Assembly (NCBI RefSeq): GCF_009862785.1 | Contig: NZ_WWHU01000001.1 | Coordinates: 4,154,001 to 4,218,000, forward strand | Source of the DNA: Gordonia sp. SID5947 | GTDB taxonomy: Bacteria; Actinomycetota; Actinomycetes; Mycobacteriales; Mycobacteriaceae | DNA: 64,000 nt | Reading direction: 5' to 3' | Shown: positions 52,841 to 60,386 of the stretch, in pieces | Layout: the number at the start of each line of letters is the position of its first letter | Numbering within the stretch: position 1 is the stretch's first letter | Position numbers and translations under genes: made by a program | Notes under the pieces: model-generated | The model's database searches: none | What the model saw: only the letters and a program-made list of their open reading frames with translations | What the model was told of the DNA's origin: nothing

Positions 52841-54467
52841 TGTCGGCGGCTGCCCGGTAGAGCCATGAGGTGACCAGCGCGCCCGGGTCGACGACGCCGC
52901 GCGCGTTCTCTCCGACATAGCTCGCCCGGCCCTTGGAAGCGGTTGTGTCCCGGGTTGATTCCGCACCTGCCTCGGCGGCGTCGGCGACGTCCGACAACGC
53001 GTTTCCTCCGGTGAGCGCTTCCGCAGTCGGCGCGAGGGCGTCCACCATGGTGTTGTCGCCGACCTCGGCGCCGCCCAGATCCTTGATCTCGTCGAGCGCC
53101 GATGCCGTCCCGTCGCGCAGCGCGGTGGTGAAGTCGTCGGAATCCCCGAAAGCAGTTGCCAATTGGCGGAAGAGGACACCGAAGACGGCCCCGGACGTGC
53201 CCCCCGCCCGCACCAGATACGACGTGCTGATGGCGGTCAGAACTTCCGCATCGGAGCCGCGTAGCGGTAGCTCGAAGTGACTCAGCGCCGCCTTCATGTT
53301 GGTGCCGAAATCGCCGTCGCCTGCCTGCTGATCGAGGGCGGTGAGGTCGTCGATCGAGTCACGGACGCGGCTGACAAACGCCGACAGCCACTCCGATTCG
53401 GCGCCCTCGGAGGCGTCGTCGTCCGGCTCGGCGAAAGCGATGTCGGATACCGTCGCCGGAGTTCGGGCAACGTTCGACGGCCACGCCGGAGCGCTGGTCT
53501 CGTCGTCGAAGAGCGTCAGGATCTCGTCGTCGATCCGCACCAGCGTGATCGAGAAGCCGGTCATGTCCAGTGCGGTGACGAAGGTGCCGACCATGGATCG
53601 TTCGACGGTGATCCCGCGCCCGCCGAGGTCGGCGACGACCTCGCCGAACACTAGCGACAACTCGAGTGGATGCGCCGATCCGAGCCCGTTGACGAGACAG
53701 ATGACGCGCTCGCCGTCGGACAGGTCGAGTGAACTGACGATGCGATCGAGCATGCGCGCCACCAGTTCACGAGCTCCGACCTTGTCGGTGCGATCCTCTC
53801 CGGCCTCGCCGTGGATGCCGACGCCGAACTCCATCTGTCCGGGTTCGAGGTCGAACGTCGGGCCGTGGGAGCCGGGGATGGTGCACGCCCGGCAGGCGAC
53901 GGCGAAGCTTCGCGAGTTCTCTGCGGTCCGGCGCCCGAGTGCGACGATCTGCGCGAGCTCGTGACCACGTGCGGCCGCTGCGCCGCAGACCTTTTCGACG
54001 ATGATCGTGGCACCGGTACCGCGACGGCCGGGGCCCGACTCCGATTCGGTCGCCACGTCGTCGTCGACGAGGACGTGATCGGTCTCGACTTCGTCGCGGA
54101 GGATGTGCCGCGCGATCCGGAAGTTCATCACATCGCCGGTGTAGTTCTTCACAACGTGCAACACACCCTTGCCGCGGTCGGCCCACCGCGTCGCGCCGAC
54201 GATCTGCAAGGCGTTGGGAGAAGTGAAGACCAGGCCGGGGCACGCGGCGTCGATCATGCCGGCGCCGATCATGCCCGAATGCATCGGCTCGTGGCCCGAT
54301 CCGCCTCCGGAGATCACCCCGACCGCAGACGCGTCCGGGACGTCGCGGCGGTGCAGGAAGCCGGGGTCGGATTGCCAGGCGATCGACGGGTTCGCGGCCA
54401 CGAAGCCACGCAGCGCGTCGGTGATGAATGTGTCCGGGGAGTTGAGGACGTACTCGTGCGGGGTCAC
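52824..54467 (-). CDS. Dihydroxyacetone kinase, fused DhaK-DhaL
   Basis: 547 residues. DhaK part: SGGGSGHEPMHSGMIGAGMI and VGIHGEAGEDRTD, whose His (about 219) covalently holds dihydroxyacetone. DhaL part from about 350: DQQAGDGDFGTNM (Mg2+/ATP site) and VRAGGTSGAVFGVLF. The fusion uses ATP, as in Citrobacter and eukaryotes, rather than the PTS. GTG start at 54467. It stands alone, flanked by two copies of a dispersed repeat. It may also act on other triose-like sugars. Confidence 0.92.
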   Translation of the reverse strand: MTPHEYVLNSPDTFITDALRGFVAANPSIAWQSDPGFLHRRDVPDASAVGVISGGGSGHEPMHSGMIGAGMIDAACPGLVFTSPNALQIVGATRWADRGKGVLHVVKNYTGDVMNFRIARHILRDEVETDHVLVDDDVATESESGPGRRGTGATIIVEKVCGAAAARGHELAQIVALGRRTAENSRSFAVACRACTIPGSHGPTFDLEPGQMEFGVGIHGEAGEDRTDKVGARELVARMLDRIVSSLDLSDGERVICLVNGLGSAHPLELSLVFGEVVADLGGRGITVERSMVGTFVTALDMTGFSITLVRIDDEILTLFDDETSAPAWPSNVARTPATVSDIAFAEPDDDASEGAESEWLSAFVSRVRDSIDDLTALDQQAGDGDFGTNMKAALSHFELPLRGSDAEVLTAISTSYLVRAGGTSGAVFGVLFRQLATAFGDSDDFTTALRDGTASALDEIKDLGGAEVGDNTMVDALAPTAEALTGGNALSDVADAAEAGAESTRDTTASKGRASYVGENARGVVDPGALVTSWLYRAAADNPPAK

Positions 54468-54480
54468 GATTCCACCATAG

Positions 54481-54566
54481 GGGTGGCCTCGATACGCGGC
54501 TCCTCCGTCGCCGCTACTCGGCCGGCGGTGGGGGTGGCTCCTTCGTCGCCGCTACTCGGCCGGCGA
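54481..54566 (+). repeat. Dispersed GC-rich repeat, copy B (internally doubled)
   Basis: CCTCGATACGCGG is followed by two units of GTCGCCGCTACTCGGCCGGC about 43 nt apart. Related to copy A; same orientation. Confidence 0.6.
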
Positions 54567-54625
54567 AAAGGGGGTGTCGGCATGCGGCGGTAGGGTGCGG
54601 TTGGCGATCGAACCGAGGAGGGTCC

Positions 54626-55240
54626 ATGGCCTTTGTGATCACTGACGGCGCCGGGGTCACGCGGTGCGGGTGGGCCGCAGCCGAGCCGGAGACCACCTAT
54701 CACGACGAGGAGTGGGGCCTCCCGCTCGAGGGCGACGATGCGTTCTTCGAACGGGTGGCCCTCGAAGGCTTCCAATCCGGACTGAGCTGGCGAACCATCC
54801 TGACCAAGCGGGAAAACTTTCGCGCGGCCTTCGCCGGGTTCCACATCGAGAAGGTCGCGAGATTCACCGAAACCGACGTCGAACGACTCCTCGGAGACCC
54901 GGGGATCGTGCGTCATCGCGGCAAGATCGAGGCGGTGATCAACAACGCCAGGCGCGCGAAGGAACTCATCGAGAGCGACGGATCACTGTCGGCGTTCTTC
55001 TGGCGGTACGAGCCCGAGTCCGAACCCGAGCCGCACTCGCAGACCACGTCGCCGGAGTCCATCGCTCTGTCGAAGGATCTCAAGAAACGGGGCTGGAAGT
55101 TCGTCGGGCCGACCACCATGTTCGCGCTGATGCAGGCGAGCGGGATCGTCAACGACCACGCCGAGGAATGTGTGGCCCGGCCGCGGGTGGCGGCGGCGCG
55201 GTCATCCGTTCGACGCCCCGTTCGCACCGACGGCACTTGA
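54626..55240 (+). CDS. tag: DNA-3-methyladenine glycosylase I
   Basis: 204 residues. TRCGWAAAEPETTYHDEEWG, FERVALEGFQSGLSWRTIL and FVGPTTMFALMQASGIVNDH are the Tag family motifs; the Glu in EGFQSGLSW is catalytic. Zinc ligands should be the Cys of RCGW, the His of YHDEEWG and the His and Cys of NDHAEEC. It excises 3-methyladenine from alkylated DNA. GAGGAGG precedes ATG 54626. Confidence 0.93.
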   Translation: MAFVITDGAGVTRCGWAAAEPETTYHDEEWGLPLEGDDAFFERVALEGFQSGLSWRTILTKRENFRAAFAGFHIEKVARFTETDVERLLGDPGIVRHRGKIEAVINNARRAKELIESDGSLSAFFWRYEPESEPEPHSQTTSPESIALSKDLKKRGWKFVGPTTMFALMQASGIVNDHAEECVARPRVAAARSSVRRPVRTDGT

Positions 55241-55267
55241 CTTCAAGTGAGCTTGAGGTCTTAGCTT
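55237..55267 (+). promoter_or_regulatory. MerR-type promoter with 19-nt spacer
   Basis: TTGACT (-35), a 19-nt spacer and TAGCTT (-10) enclose the dyad ACTTCAAG-TGAG-CTTGAGGT (55240-55259). The long spacer with dyad is the hallmark of MerR/SoxR-controlled promoters. Expected start of RNA is at or next to ATG 55274, so the mRNA may be leaderless. No MerR gene is adjacent. Confidence 0.65.
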
Positions 55268-55273
55268 CGGCTC

Positions 55274-55714
55274 ATGACCAATCCAGTGATCGAATCGCGG
55301 CGACTGGAGCGACCTGCGCTCCACGATGAGACCGTCGACGTCAAAGCGGTGGTGGGCGACCTGCTCGACCATCTGAACAACGGTCTCGACGCTGCGTCGG
55401 CGGACACCTACGACGACATGTTTGCCGACGACATCCTCTGGGGTTCCCCGAAAGGTCAAGTCCTACAGGGATTCGCACCCCTGAACGCTGTTCACCGGCA
55501 GCTGATGTCCGCGCAGGTGGCTCCCGAATCGACGTTCGAGCGCGCTGCGGTCGTGGCGCCCGCGCCGGGAATCGTCGTCGCCCAGATCGGACGTCACGCG
55601 CGTGACGGTGGATTCTCCGAGATGGCGATGTATGTGCTCGTCGAGCGCGATGGTCAGTGGTGGGTGGCCGGGGCGCAGAACACGCCGATCGTCGATACGC
55701 TGCCCGCACGATGA
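55274..55714 (+). CDS. SnoaL-like (SgcJ/EcaC type) protein
   Basis: 146 residues. VVGDLLDHLNNGLDAASADT and WGSPKGQVLQGF place it in the SgcJ/EcaC group of NTF2-like proteins, whose small-molecule role is unknown. It is transcribed from a MerR-type promoter, and its stop overlaps the next start (ATGA). Confidence 0.82.
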   Translation: MTNPVIESRRLERPALHDETVDVKAVVGDLLDHLNNGLDAASADTYDDMFADDILWGSPKGQVLQGFAPLNAVHRQLMSAQVAPESTFERAAVVAPAPGIVVAQIGRHARDGGFSEMAMYVLVERDGQWWVAGAQNTPIVDTLPAR

Positions 55715-56036
55715 GGCCGGCCATGGACGAGACCGATCTGATGGACGCCGACATCCTGGCGTACCTCGGATCGCAGCGGCTCGGCCGCCTCGCTACCGTC
55801 GACAAAGGCGGTGCGCCACAGAACAGTCCGGTCGGGTTCCATGTCAATCGTGAACTGGGGACCATCGACATCGGCGGGTGGAATCTGACGCAGAGCCGGA
55901 AATTCCGCAATCTCGCTCACAACGATCGGGTGGCGTTCGTCGTCGACAACATCGCATCGTTCGATCCGTGGCGGGCATGGATGACGCGCTCATCCGCGTT
56001 CATCCGATCCGCGTGATCGCTTTCGGTATTCCGTGA
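55711..56036 (+). pseudogene. PPOX-class oxidoreductase with internal deletion and frameshift
   Basis: Starts MRPAMDETDLMDADILAYLG, then LGRLATVDKGGAPQNSPVGF and IDIGGWNLTQSRKFRNLAHN as in F420-dependent PPOX proteins. After VVDNIASFDPWR the frame runs AWMTRSSAFIRSA to a stop at 56016, but the frame offset by one gives GMDDALIRVHPIRVIAFGIP, the usual family C-terminus, ending at 56036. The segment that normally lies between (about 21 residues) is missing, so about 64 bp were lost. The open frame alone gives a 101-residue product. Confidence 0.65.
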
Positions 56037-56043
56037 GCGCCGG

Positions 56044-56649
56044 TCAGGCCACGTCGGCCAGACTGGTGCGGAGTTTGCGCATGCCGTCGCGGATGCGTGC
56101 CTTGACAGTCGGTAACCCCACCGAAAGCTGTTCGGACACTTCACGATAGGAAAGTCCGTGGTAGTAGGCGAGGACCAGGGACTCCCGTTGGAGCGGGGTC
56201 AACTCGTCGAGCGTACTGATCACCCGTTGCCGGGTGTCGCGCAACTCGGCGGCTGCGCTGACCTCGTCGAACTGGATCGATGTGCCCGCGACGCCCGACA
56301 TCAAGGTCCGGCGGGCCAGTGCCGTCTCGGACCGGACCCGGTCGACTGCGCGCCGGTGCGCCACGGTGAGCAACCATGACAGCGCCGAGCCGCGCGACGC
56401 ATCGAAATCCGTTGCGTGCCGCCATACATGCAAAAAGATCTCCTGCGTGGTCTCCTCGCTGTATCCGGGATCTCGAAGGACGCGTGACACCAGGCCGTAC
56501 ACGCGATCGACGGTGAGATCGTAGAACCGGGCGAATGCCTGGTGGTCGCCCTGTGCGACGCGCGACAACAGGTGTGGCAACGCGGCGGACATCCGGTCGG
56601 CGGCGAACGTCGCGGACTCCGCTGAGGGGCGCTCGTCGAGGACTGTCAT
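56044..56649 (-). CDS. sigK: SigK-type ECF sigma factor
   Basis: 201 residues from ATG 56649 (GGAGGGGC upstream). Region 2: ARFYDLTVDRVYGLVSRVLR, SEETTQEIFLHVWRHATDFD, SALSWLLTVAHRRAVDRVR. Region 4: LTPLQRESLVLAYYHGLSYR and VGLPTVKARIRDGMRKL. These match mycobacterial SigK. No RskA anti-sigma gene is next to it, unlike in mycobacteria; its control is open. Confidence 0.88.
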   Translation of the reverse strand: MTVLDERPSAESATFAADRMSAALPHLLSRVAQGDHQAFARFYDLTVDRVYGLVSRVLRDPGYSEETTQEIFLHVWRHATDFDASRGSALSWLLTVAHRRAVDRVRSETALARRTLMSGVAGTSIQFDEVSAAAELRDTRQRVISTLDELTPLQRESLVLAYYHGLSYREVSEQLSVGLPTVKARIRDGMRKLRTSLADVA

Positions 56650-56776
56650 GCAAGCCCCTCCCTCGATCTCGTCTGACAATGTCGGTGGCCGAACACGCCG
56701 ACCACGTTCGACGGTATGAACAGAACACGCCGAAACCGAGATCGGCGGGCGGATCCGGAACACGACCGCAACGTCG

Positions 56777-56857
56777 GTAACGAACAGATAACGACCGGAA
56801 AGCACGGTGTGGCGTCCCGCCGCGCGTCGCAGGCGATCTCGGTAACACAAACGTCAT
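56777..56857. promoter_or_regulatory. Two GlnR-box-like sites
   Basis: GTAAC-N6-ATAAC (56777-56792) and GTAAC-N6-GTCAT (56842-56857) resemble actinobacterial GlnR half-site pairs. They lie between sigK and the racemase-like gene. Weak evidence. Confidence 0.3.
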
Positions 56858-56865
56858 CGAATCTG

Positions 56866-56879
56866 GATTGTCGACAATC
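56866..56879. promoter_or_regulatory. 14-bp perfect palindrome upstream of the racemase-family gene
   Basis: GATTGTC and GACAATC adjoin without spacer, with a further TCTGACAACG beside them. TTGTCGACAA is the usual look of a GntR/FCD operator; 23 nt before ATG 56903. Confidence 0.5.
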
Positions 56880-56902
56880 TGACAACGTGTCATCATTCCT
56901 GC

Positions 56903-57658
56903 ATGAAGCCGGTCGAATTCCCAGGTAACCCGCCGCAGCAGCAGGTGGGCATCGGGATCGTGTGCCCCTTCGACATGGCCCTCGATCGCGAGTTGTGGCG
57001 GTGGATGCCCGACTCCGTGTCGCTGTACTTCACCAGGACCGGATTCCTCGACGCTCCCGTCGACGTCGACCTCTGTCGCGATCTCAACAACCACTCGGAG
57101 ATCGCCGCGGCAGTCCGGAGTGTGCTGGCGGTGGGCCCGCGAGCGTTCGGATACGCCTGCGCCTCGGGGAGCTTTGTCTATGGCATGGCCGGTGCCCGGG
57201 AGCTCTCGCATTGCATGCTGGCGGCGGGTGCGCCCGCTGCGGTCACCACTTCCGAGGCGCTGCTCAGTGCCCTGGATGTGATGGGTATCGGCCGGATCGC
57301 CGTCGCCACGCCCTACACCTCCGCGCTGACCGGCCTCCTCTGCGATTTCCTGTCCGAGTCGGGCCGCAGTGTGGTCGCCCAGTCGGGGCTCGGCCGCGAT
57401 CACGAGATCTGGTCGATCCCGTATGCGGTGACCTGCGATCTCATCAGGTCCGCCGACCATCCGGATGCCGACGCGGTGTTCGTGTCCTGCACCAACCTGT
57501 GGACTTACGACGTCCTGGGGGTGATGGAAGCGGAGCTGGGTAAGCCTGTGCTGTCAGCGAATCAGGTCACGGCGTGGGCGACGCTGTCGGCGGCGGGTGT
57601 CGCGGCCGAGTCCCTGTCCGTCAACGACGGGCAGTCGTTGTTCGCTCGCGTAGCCTGA
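56903..57658 (+). CDS. Asp/Glu racemase superfamily protein (maleate isomerase/arylmalonate decarboxylase-like)
   Basis: 251 residues. Two Cys stand where the superfamily places its acid-base pair: YACASGSFVYG and VSCTNLWTYD. VGIGIVCPFDMALDRELWRW and PVLSANQVTAWATLSAAGV frame the two lobes. Maleate cis-trans isomerases and arylmalonate decarboxylases are the nearest types; true amino-acid racemase activity is less likely. The start is preceded by a palindromic operator. Confidence 0.82.
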   Translation: MKPVEFPGNPPQQQVGIGIVCPFDMALDRELWRWMPDSVSLYFTRTGFLDAPVDVDLCRDLNNHSEIAAAVRSVLAVGPRAFGYACASGSFVYGMAGARELSHCMLAAGAPAAVTTSEALLSALDVMGIGRIAVATPYTSALTGLLCDFLSESGRSVVAQSGLGRDHEIWSIPYAVTCDLIRSADHPDADAVFVSCTNLWTYDVLGVMEAELGKPVLSANQVTAWATLSAAGVAAESLSVNDGQSLFARVA

Positions 57659-57663
57659 CCTGT

Positions 57664-58065
57664 GTGACCGATCTTCCGGCCGACGCCCCTTTCGGCGATG
57701 CGACGCGTGCCAAATTCGTCCAACTGACCACCTTCCGCAAAGACGGCACCCCGGTGGCCACGCCGTTGTGGGCGGCGATCGACGGCGACCGCCTGACAAT
57801 GTGGACTGTGGTGGATTCGTGGAAGGTCAAGCGGATTCGTCGCGACCCGCGGGTCGTCGTGCAGGCGTGTGATGCCCGTGGCCGCAAGACCATCGGTGAA
57901 CCGGTCGACGGCACCGCCGAGATCCTCGACGAGGCCGGCACCGAGAAGGTCCGCCGCCTCATCGCCGACAAGTACGGGATCCTCGGGTGGCTGACAATCA
58001 AGGGGAGCCTCCTGCGCCGCGGCAAGTCCGGGACAGTCGGACTGTCCATCACCCGCACTCCCTAA
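57664..58065 (+). CDS. PPOX-class F420-dependent oxidoreductase
   Basis: 133 residues from GTG 57664, 5 nt after the previous stop; no clear ribosome site, so translational coupling is likely. FVQLTTFRKDGTPVATPLWA, VVDSWKVKRIRRDPRVVVQA and LLRRGKSGTVGLSITRTP mark the split-barrel family. Confidence 0.85.
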   Translation: MTDLPADAPFGDATRAKFVQLTTFRKDGTPVATPLWAAIDGDRLTMWTVVDSWKVKRIRRDPRVVVQACDARGRKTIGEPVDGTAEILDEAGTEKVRRLIADKYGILGWLTIKGSLLRRGKSGTVGLSITRTP

Positions 58066-58136
58066 CCCCCTCAAACCCAACCCCTCCCCCTCCCACCCGT
58101 ACCCTCCCTCCCACCCTCCCTCCCCCTCAACCCCCT
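58066..58136 (+). repeat. Polypyrimidine (C-rich) tract
   Basis: Some 70 nt almost purely C and T on the + strand (CCCTCCCTCCC motifs), with a matching G-rich run after the hairpin (58212-58241). It may form quadruplex or triplex structures. No gene is present between 58066 and 58382. Confidence 0.7.
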
Positions 58137-58211
58137 CCGCAGCCGCGACGGTTCCCGTCATCCGCGACCCCCAAATGCCGTCGCGGATGACGGGAACCGT
58201 CGCGGCTGCGG
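58137..58211 (+). terminator. Perfect 32-bp hairpin before the kdp operon
   Basis: The arms 58137-58168 and 58180-58211 are exact complements with an 11-nt loop (CCCCAAATGCC). The outer C-rich and G-rich flanks can extend pairing imperfectly. It can stop read-through into kdp; its length is far beyond a normal terminator. Confidence 0.7.
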
Positions 58212-58382
58212 TGGAGGGGGGTTGGTTTGGGGTGGGGAGGGGTGCTCACGTGCCGTCAAGAAGTGGGCTCCGGGCGTATGGATTGCGTTAAGAGGTCTGT
58301 CGCCTGCTGCGATCGAGAGCGATTCTGACAGTCGGGACTGCGCAGAGAGTGCTGCGCGGCATCGACACAGGAGTGAGTGGAA
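58212..58382 (+). promoter_or_regulatory. kdp leader/promoter region
   Basis: 171 nt without a gene. Contains GCGTTAAGAGG near 58290 and a small hairpin GCGCAG/CTGCGC (58340-58357) before the first small frame. A KdpE site is expected in this place but I cannot identify it. Confidence 0.4.
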
Positions 58383-58475
58383 GTGGCTGACCTGCTGTAT
58401 CTGCTCGCGGCGATTGCGGGATTTGTGGTGTGCCTGCTGACCGTCCGCGGTATCGACGCCAGGACGAGCCGATGA
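58383..58475 (+). CDS. Small membrane protein leading the kdp operon
   Basis: 30 residues (MADLLYLLAAIAGFVVCLLT plus RGIDARTSR). One membrane helix with a basic tail. GTG 58383 follows CAGGAGTGAGTG. Its TGA overlaps the kdpF ATG (ATGA), which argues for real translation. Function unknown; perhaps an extra Kdp stabilising peptide. Confidence 0.65.
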   Translation: MADLLYLLAAIAGFVVCLLTVRGIDARTSR

Positions 58476-58570
58476 CCGCCGATGGGGTGATCAACGTGCT
58501 CGTCATCGTTGTCGCCGCAGTGGTCGTCGTCTACCTGCTGGTGGCGCTCATCGTTCCGGAGAGGTTCTGA
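58472..58570 (+). CDS. kdpF: KdpF, small stabilising subunit of the K+ ATPase
   Basis: 32 residues (MTADGVINVLVIVVAAVVVV, then YLLVALIVPERF). The PERF ending and single helix are characteristic of KdpF. It overlaps the preceding frame by 4 nt and is followed by kdpA after 1 nt. Confidence 0.85.
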   Translation: MTADGVINVLVIVVAAVVVVYLLVALIVPERF

Positions 58571-58571
58571 C

Positions 58572-60386
58572 GTGTCCGTGACGACTGCCGGCCTCCTCCA
58601 ATTGGCGATGGTGATCATCGTGCTGGGCGCGCTGTACGTCCCCCTCGGGGATCACATGGCCCGGGTCTACGATTCGGAGCGCCACCTTCGGGGAGAACGT
58701 CTGCTCTACCGGATCGGCCATATCGATCCGCGGCGGCAACAAACCTGGGTGGGATATGCCCTCGCGGTGCTGGCCTTCTCGCTGATCTCGTTCGTGTTTG
58801 TCTATGTTCTGCAACGGGTTCAGGGAGGGTTGCCCTGGTCGGATGGCAAATCGGGTGTTTCCCCGTCGATGGCTTTCAACACAGCGATCTCGTTTGTCAC
58901 CAACACCAATTGGCAGTCGTACTCGCCTGAGGTGGTGATGAGCAATCTCACCCAGATGCTCGGTCTCGCGGTGCAGAACTTCCTGTCCGCGGCGGTCGGG
59001 ATGGCCGTGGCGATCGCGTTCATCCGTGGCATCGTGAATCGGCGCGGCAGTGGCGAGATCGGAAACTTCTGGGTCGACCTGGTGCGCGGCACGGTCCGAA
59101 TTCTGTTGCCGCTGAGCATCATGATCGCAATCGTCCTGCTCGCCCAGGGCGCGGTCCAATCGTGGAGGACCGGCTTCGACTTCACCACGCTCGACGGGCG
59201 CCGGGCGCACAGTATGCTCGGGCCGTTCGCATCCCAGGAGGCGATCAAGGAACTCGGGACCAATGGTGGTGGAACCCTATCGGTCAACTCGGCGCATCCG
59301 TTCTCCAACCCGACGCCGCTGTCCAACGTTGTGGAGATCCTTGCGTTACTGATGATCCCGGTGTGTCTCACCCGGACGTACGGCCGGCTGGTCGGGGACC
59401 GGCGTCAAGGTCATACCTTGTTGGGCGTGATGGCGGCGATCTGGGCGGCGATGCTCACGATCGTCTGGATCTTCGAATCACGCACCAGCGGAGTCGCATC
59501 GAATGCTGCGGGCGCGATGATGGAGGGCAAGGAGCAGCGATTCGGAATCCCGGCATCGGCTCTCTGGGCCGTCTCGACCACTGGCACCTCGACCGGGGCG
59601 GTGAACTCTGCGCATGACAGCTTCTCCGCAGCCGGCGGCGGTGCTCTGATCTGGAACATGCTTCTCGGCGAGGTCGCGCCCGGTGGAGTGGGGGCCGGTC
59701 TGTACGGCATCCTGGTGATGGCGGTGATCACGGTGTTCGTCGGCGGCCTGCTCGTCGGGCGGTCCCCGGAGTTCATGGGAAAGAAGGTCGGGCAACACGA
59801 GATCACCCTGGCCGCGCTGTACGCCCTCGTGATGCCTGCGCTCGTTCTCACCGGGACGGCGATCTCCGTGATCCTCGGATCCACCAAAGGATTCCAGGGC
59901 AACAGCGGCGATCCGGGCACCTCGGGGTCGATCCACGGATTCAGCGAGGTGCTGTACGCGTACGCCTCCGCCGCGAACAACAACGGCAGTGCGTTCGGTG
60001 GATTGACGGTGACCAGCGATTGGTTCCAGACGTCCCTTGGCCTCGTGATGCTGTTGGGTCGATTTTTGCCGATCGTCTTCGTGCTGGCGCTGGCGGGACG
60101 GCTCGCCATGCAGCGTGCACGGTCGCGCGAGGTCGCGATCGGTGATCGTGTCGTCGCGGCCGGTCGGTCTGTCGAGTCACGTGCTTCAGCGGGCGGCGCA
60201 GGTCCGGCGACCCTGACTGCTGTCCGGCCCGAAACGTCCACCGCGGCCGTGCAGTCCGACGCATCGACACTCCCGACCCACGGGCTGCTGTTCGGCGTGC
60301 TACTCCTCGGCACGATAGTGCTCGTCGCCGGACTGACCTTCTTCCCCGCGATGGCGCTGGGACCGATTGCAGAGGCAGTGTTGTGA
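58572..60386 (+). CDS. kdpA: K+-transporting ATPase subunit KdpA
   Basis: 604 residues from GTG 58572 ([20 protein letters not shown]); frames further upstream belong to kdpF. The four selectivity-filter pseudo-repeats are visible: [46 protein letters not shown] and [11 protein letters not shown]. It forms the K+ pore of the high-affinity pump. Its end overlaps kdpB. Confidence 0.95.
   Translation: MSVTTAGLLQLAMVIIVLGALYVPLGDHMARVYDSERHLRGERLLYRIGHIDPRRQQTWVGYALAVLAFSLISFVFVYVLQRVQGGLPWSDGKSGVSPSMAFNTAISFVTNTNWQSYSPEVVMSNLTQMLGLAVQNFLSAAVGMAVAIAFIRGIVNRRGSGEIGNFWVDLVRGTVRILLPLSIMIAIVLLAQGAVQSWRTGFDFTTLDGRRAHSMLGPFASQEAIKELGTNGGGTLSVNSAHPFSNPTPLSNVVEILALLMIPVCLTRTYGRLVGDRRQGHTLLGVMAAIWAAMLTIVWIFESRTSGVASNAAGAMMEGKEQRFGIPASALWAVSTTGTSTGAVNSAHDSFSAAGGGALIWNMLLGEVAPGGVGAGLYGILVMAVITVFVGGLLVGRSPEFMGKKVGQHEITLAALYALVMPALVLTGTAISVILGSTKGFQGNSGDPGTSGSIHGFSEVLYAYASAANNNGSAFGGLTVTSDWFQTSLGLVMLLGRFLPIVFVLALAGRLAMQRARSREVAIGDRVVAAGRSVESRASAGGAGPATLTAVRPETSTAAVQSDASTLPTHGLLFGVLLLGTIVLVAGLTFFPAMALGPIAEAVL

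Noticed and set aside
58212..58382. A c-di-AMP (ydaO) riboswitch before kdp
   Set aside because: Such RNAs precede K+ genes in Firmicutes, but I find none of the conserved ydaO blocks here.
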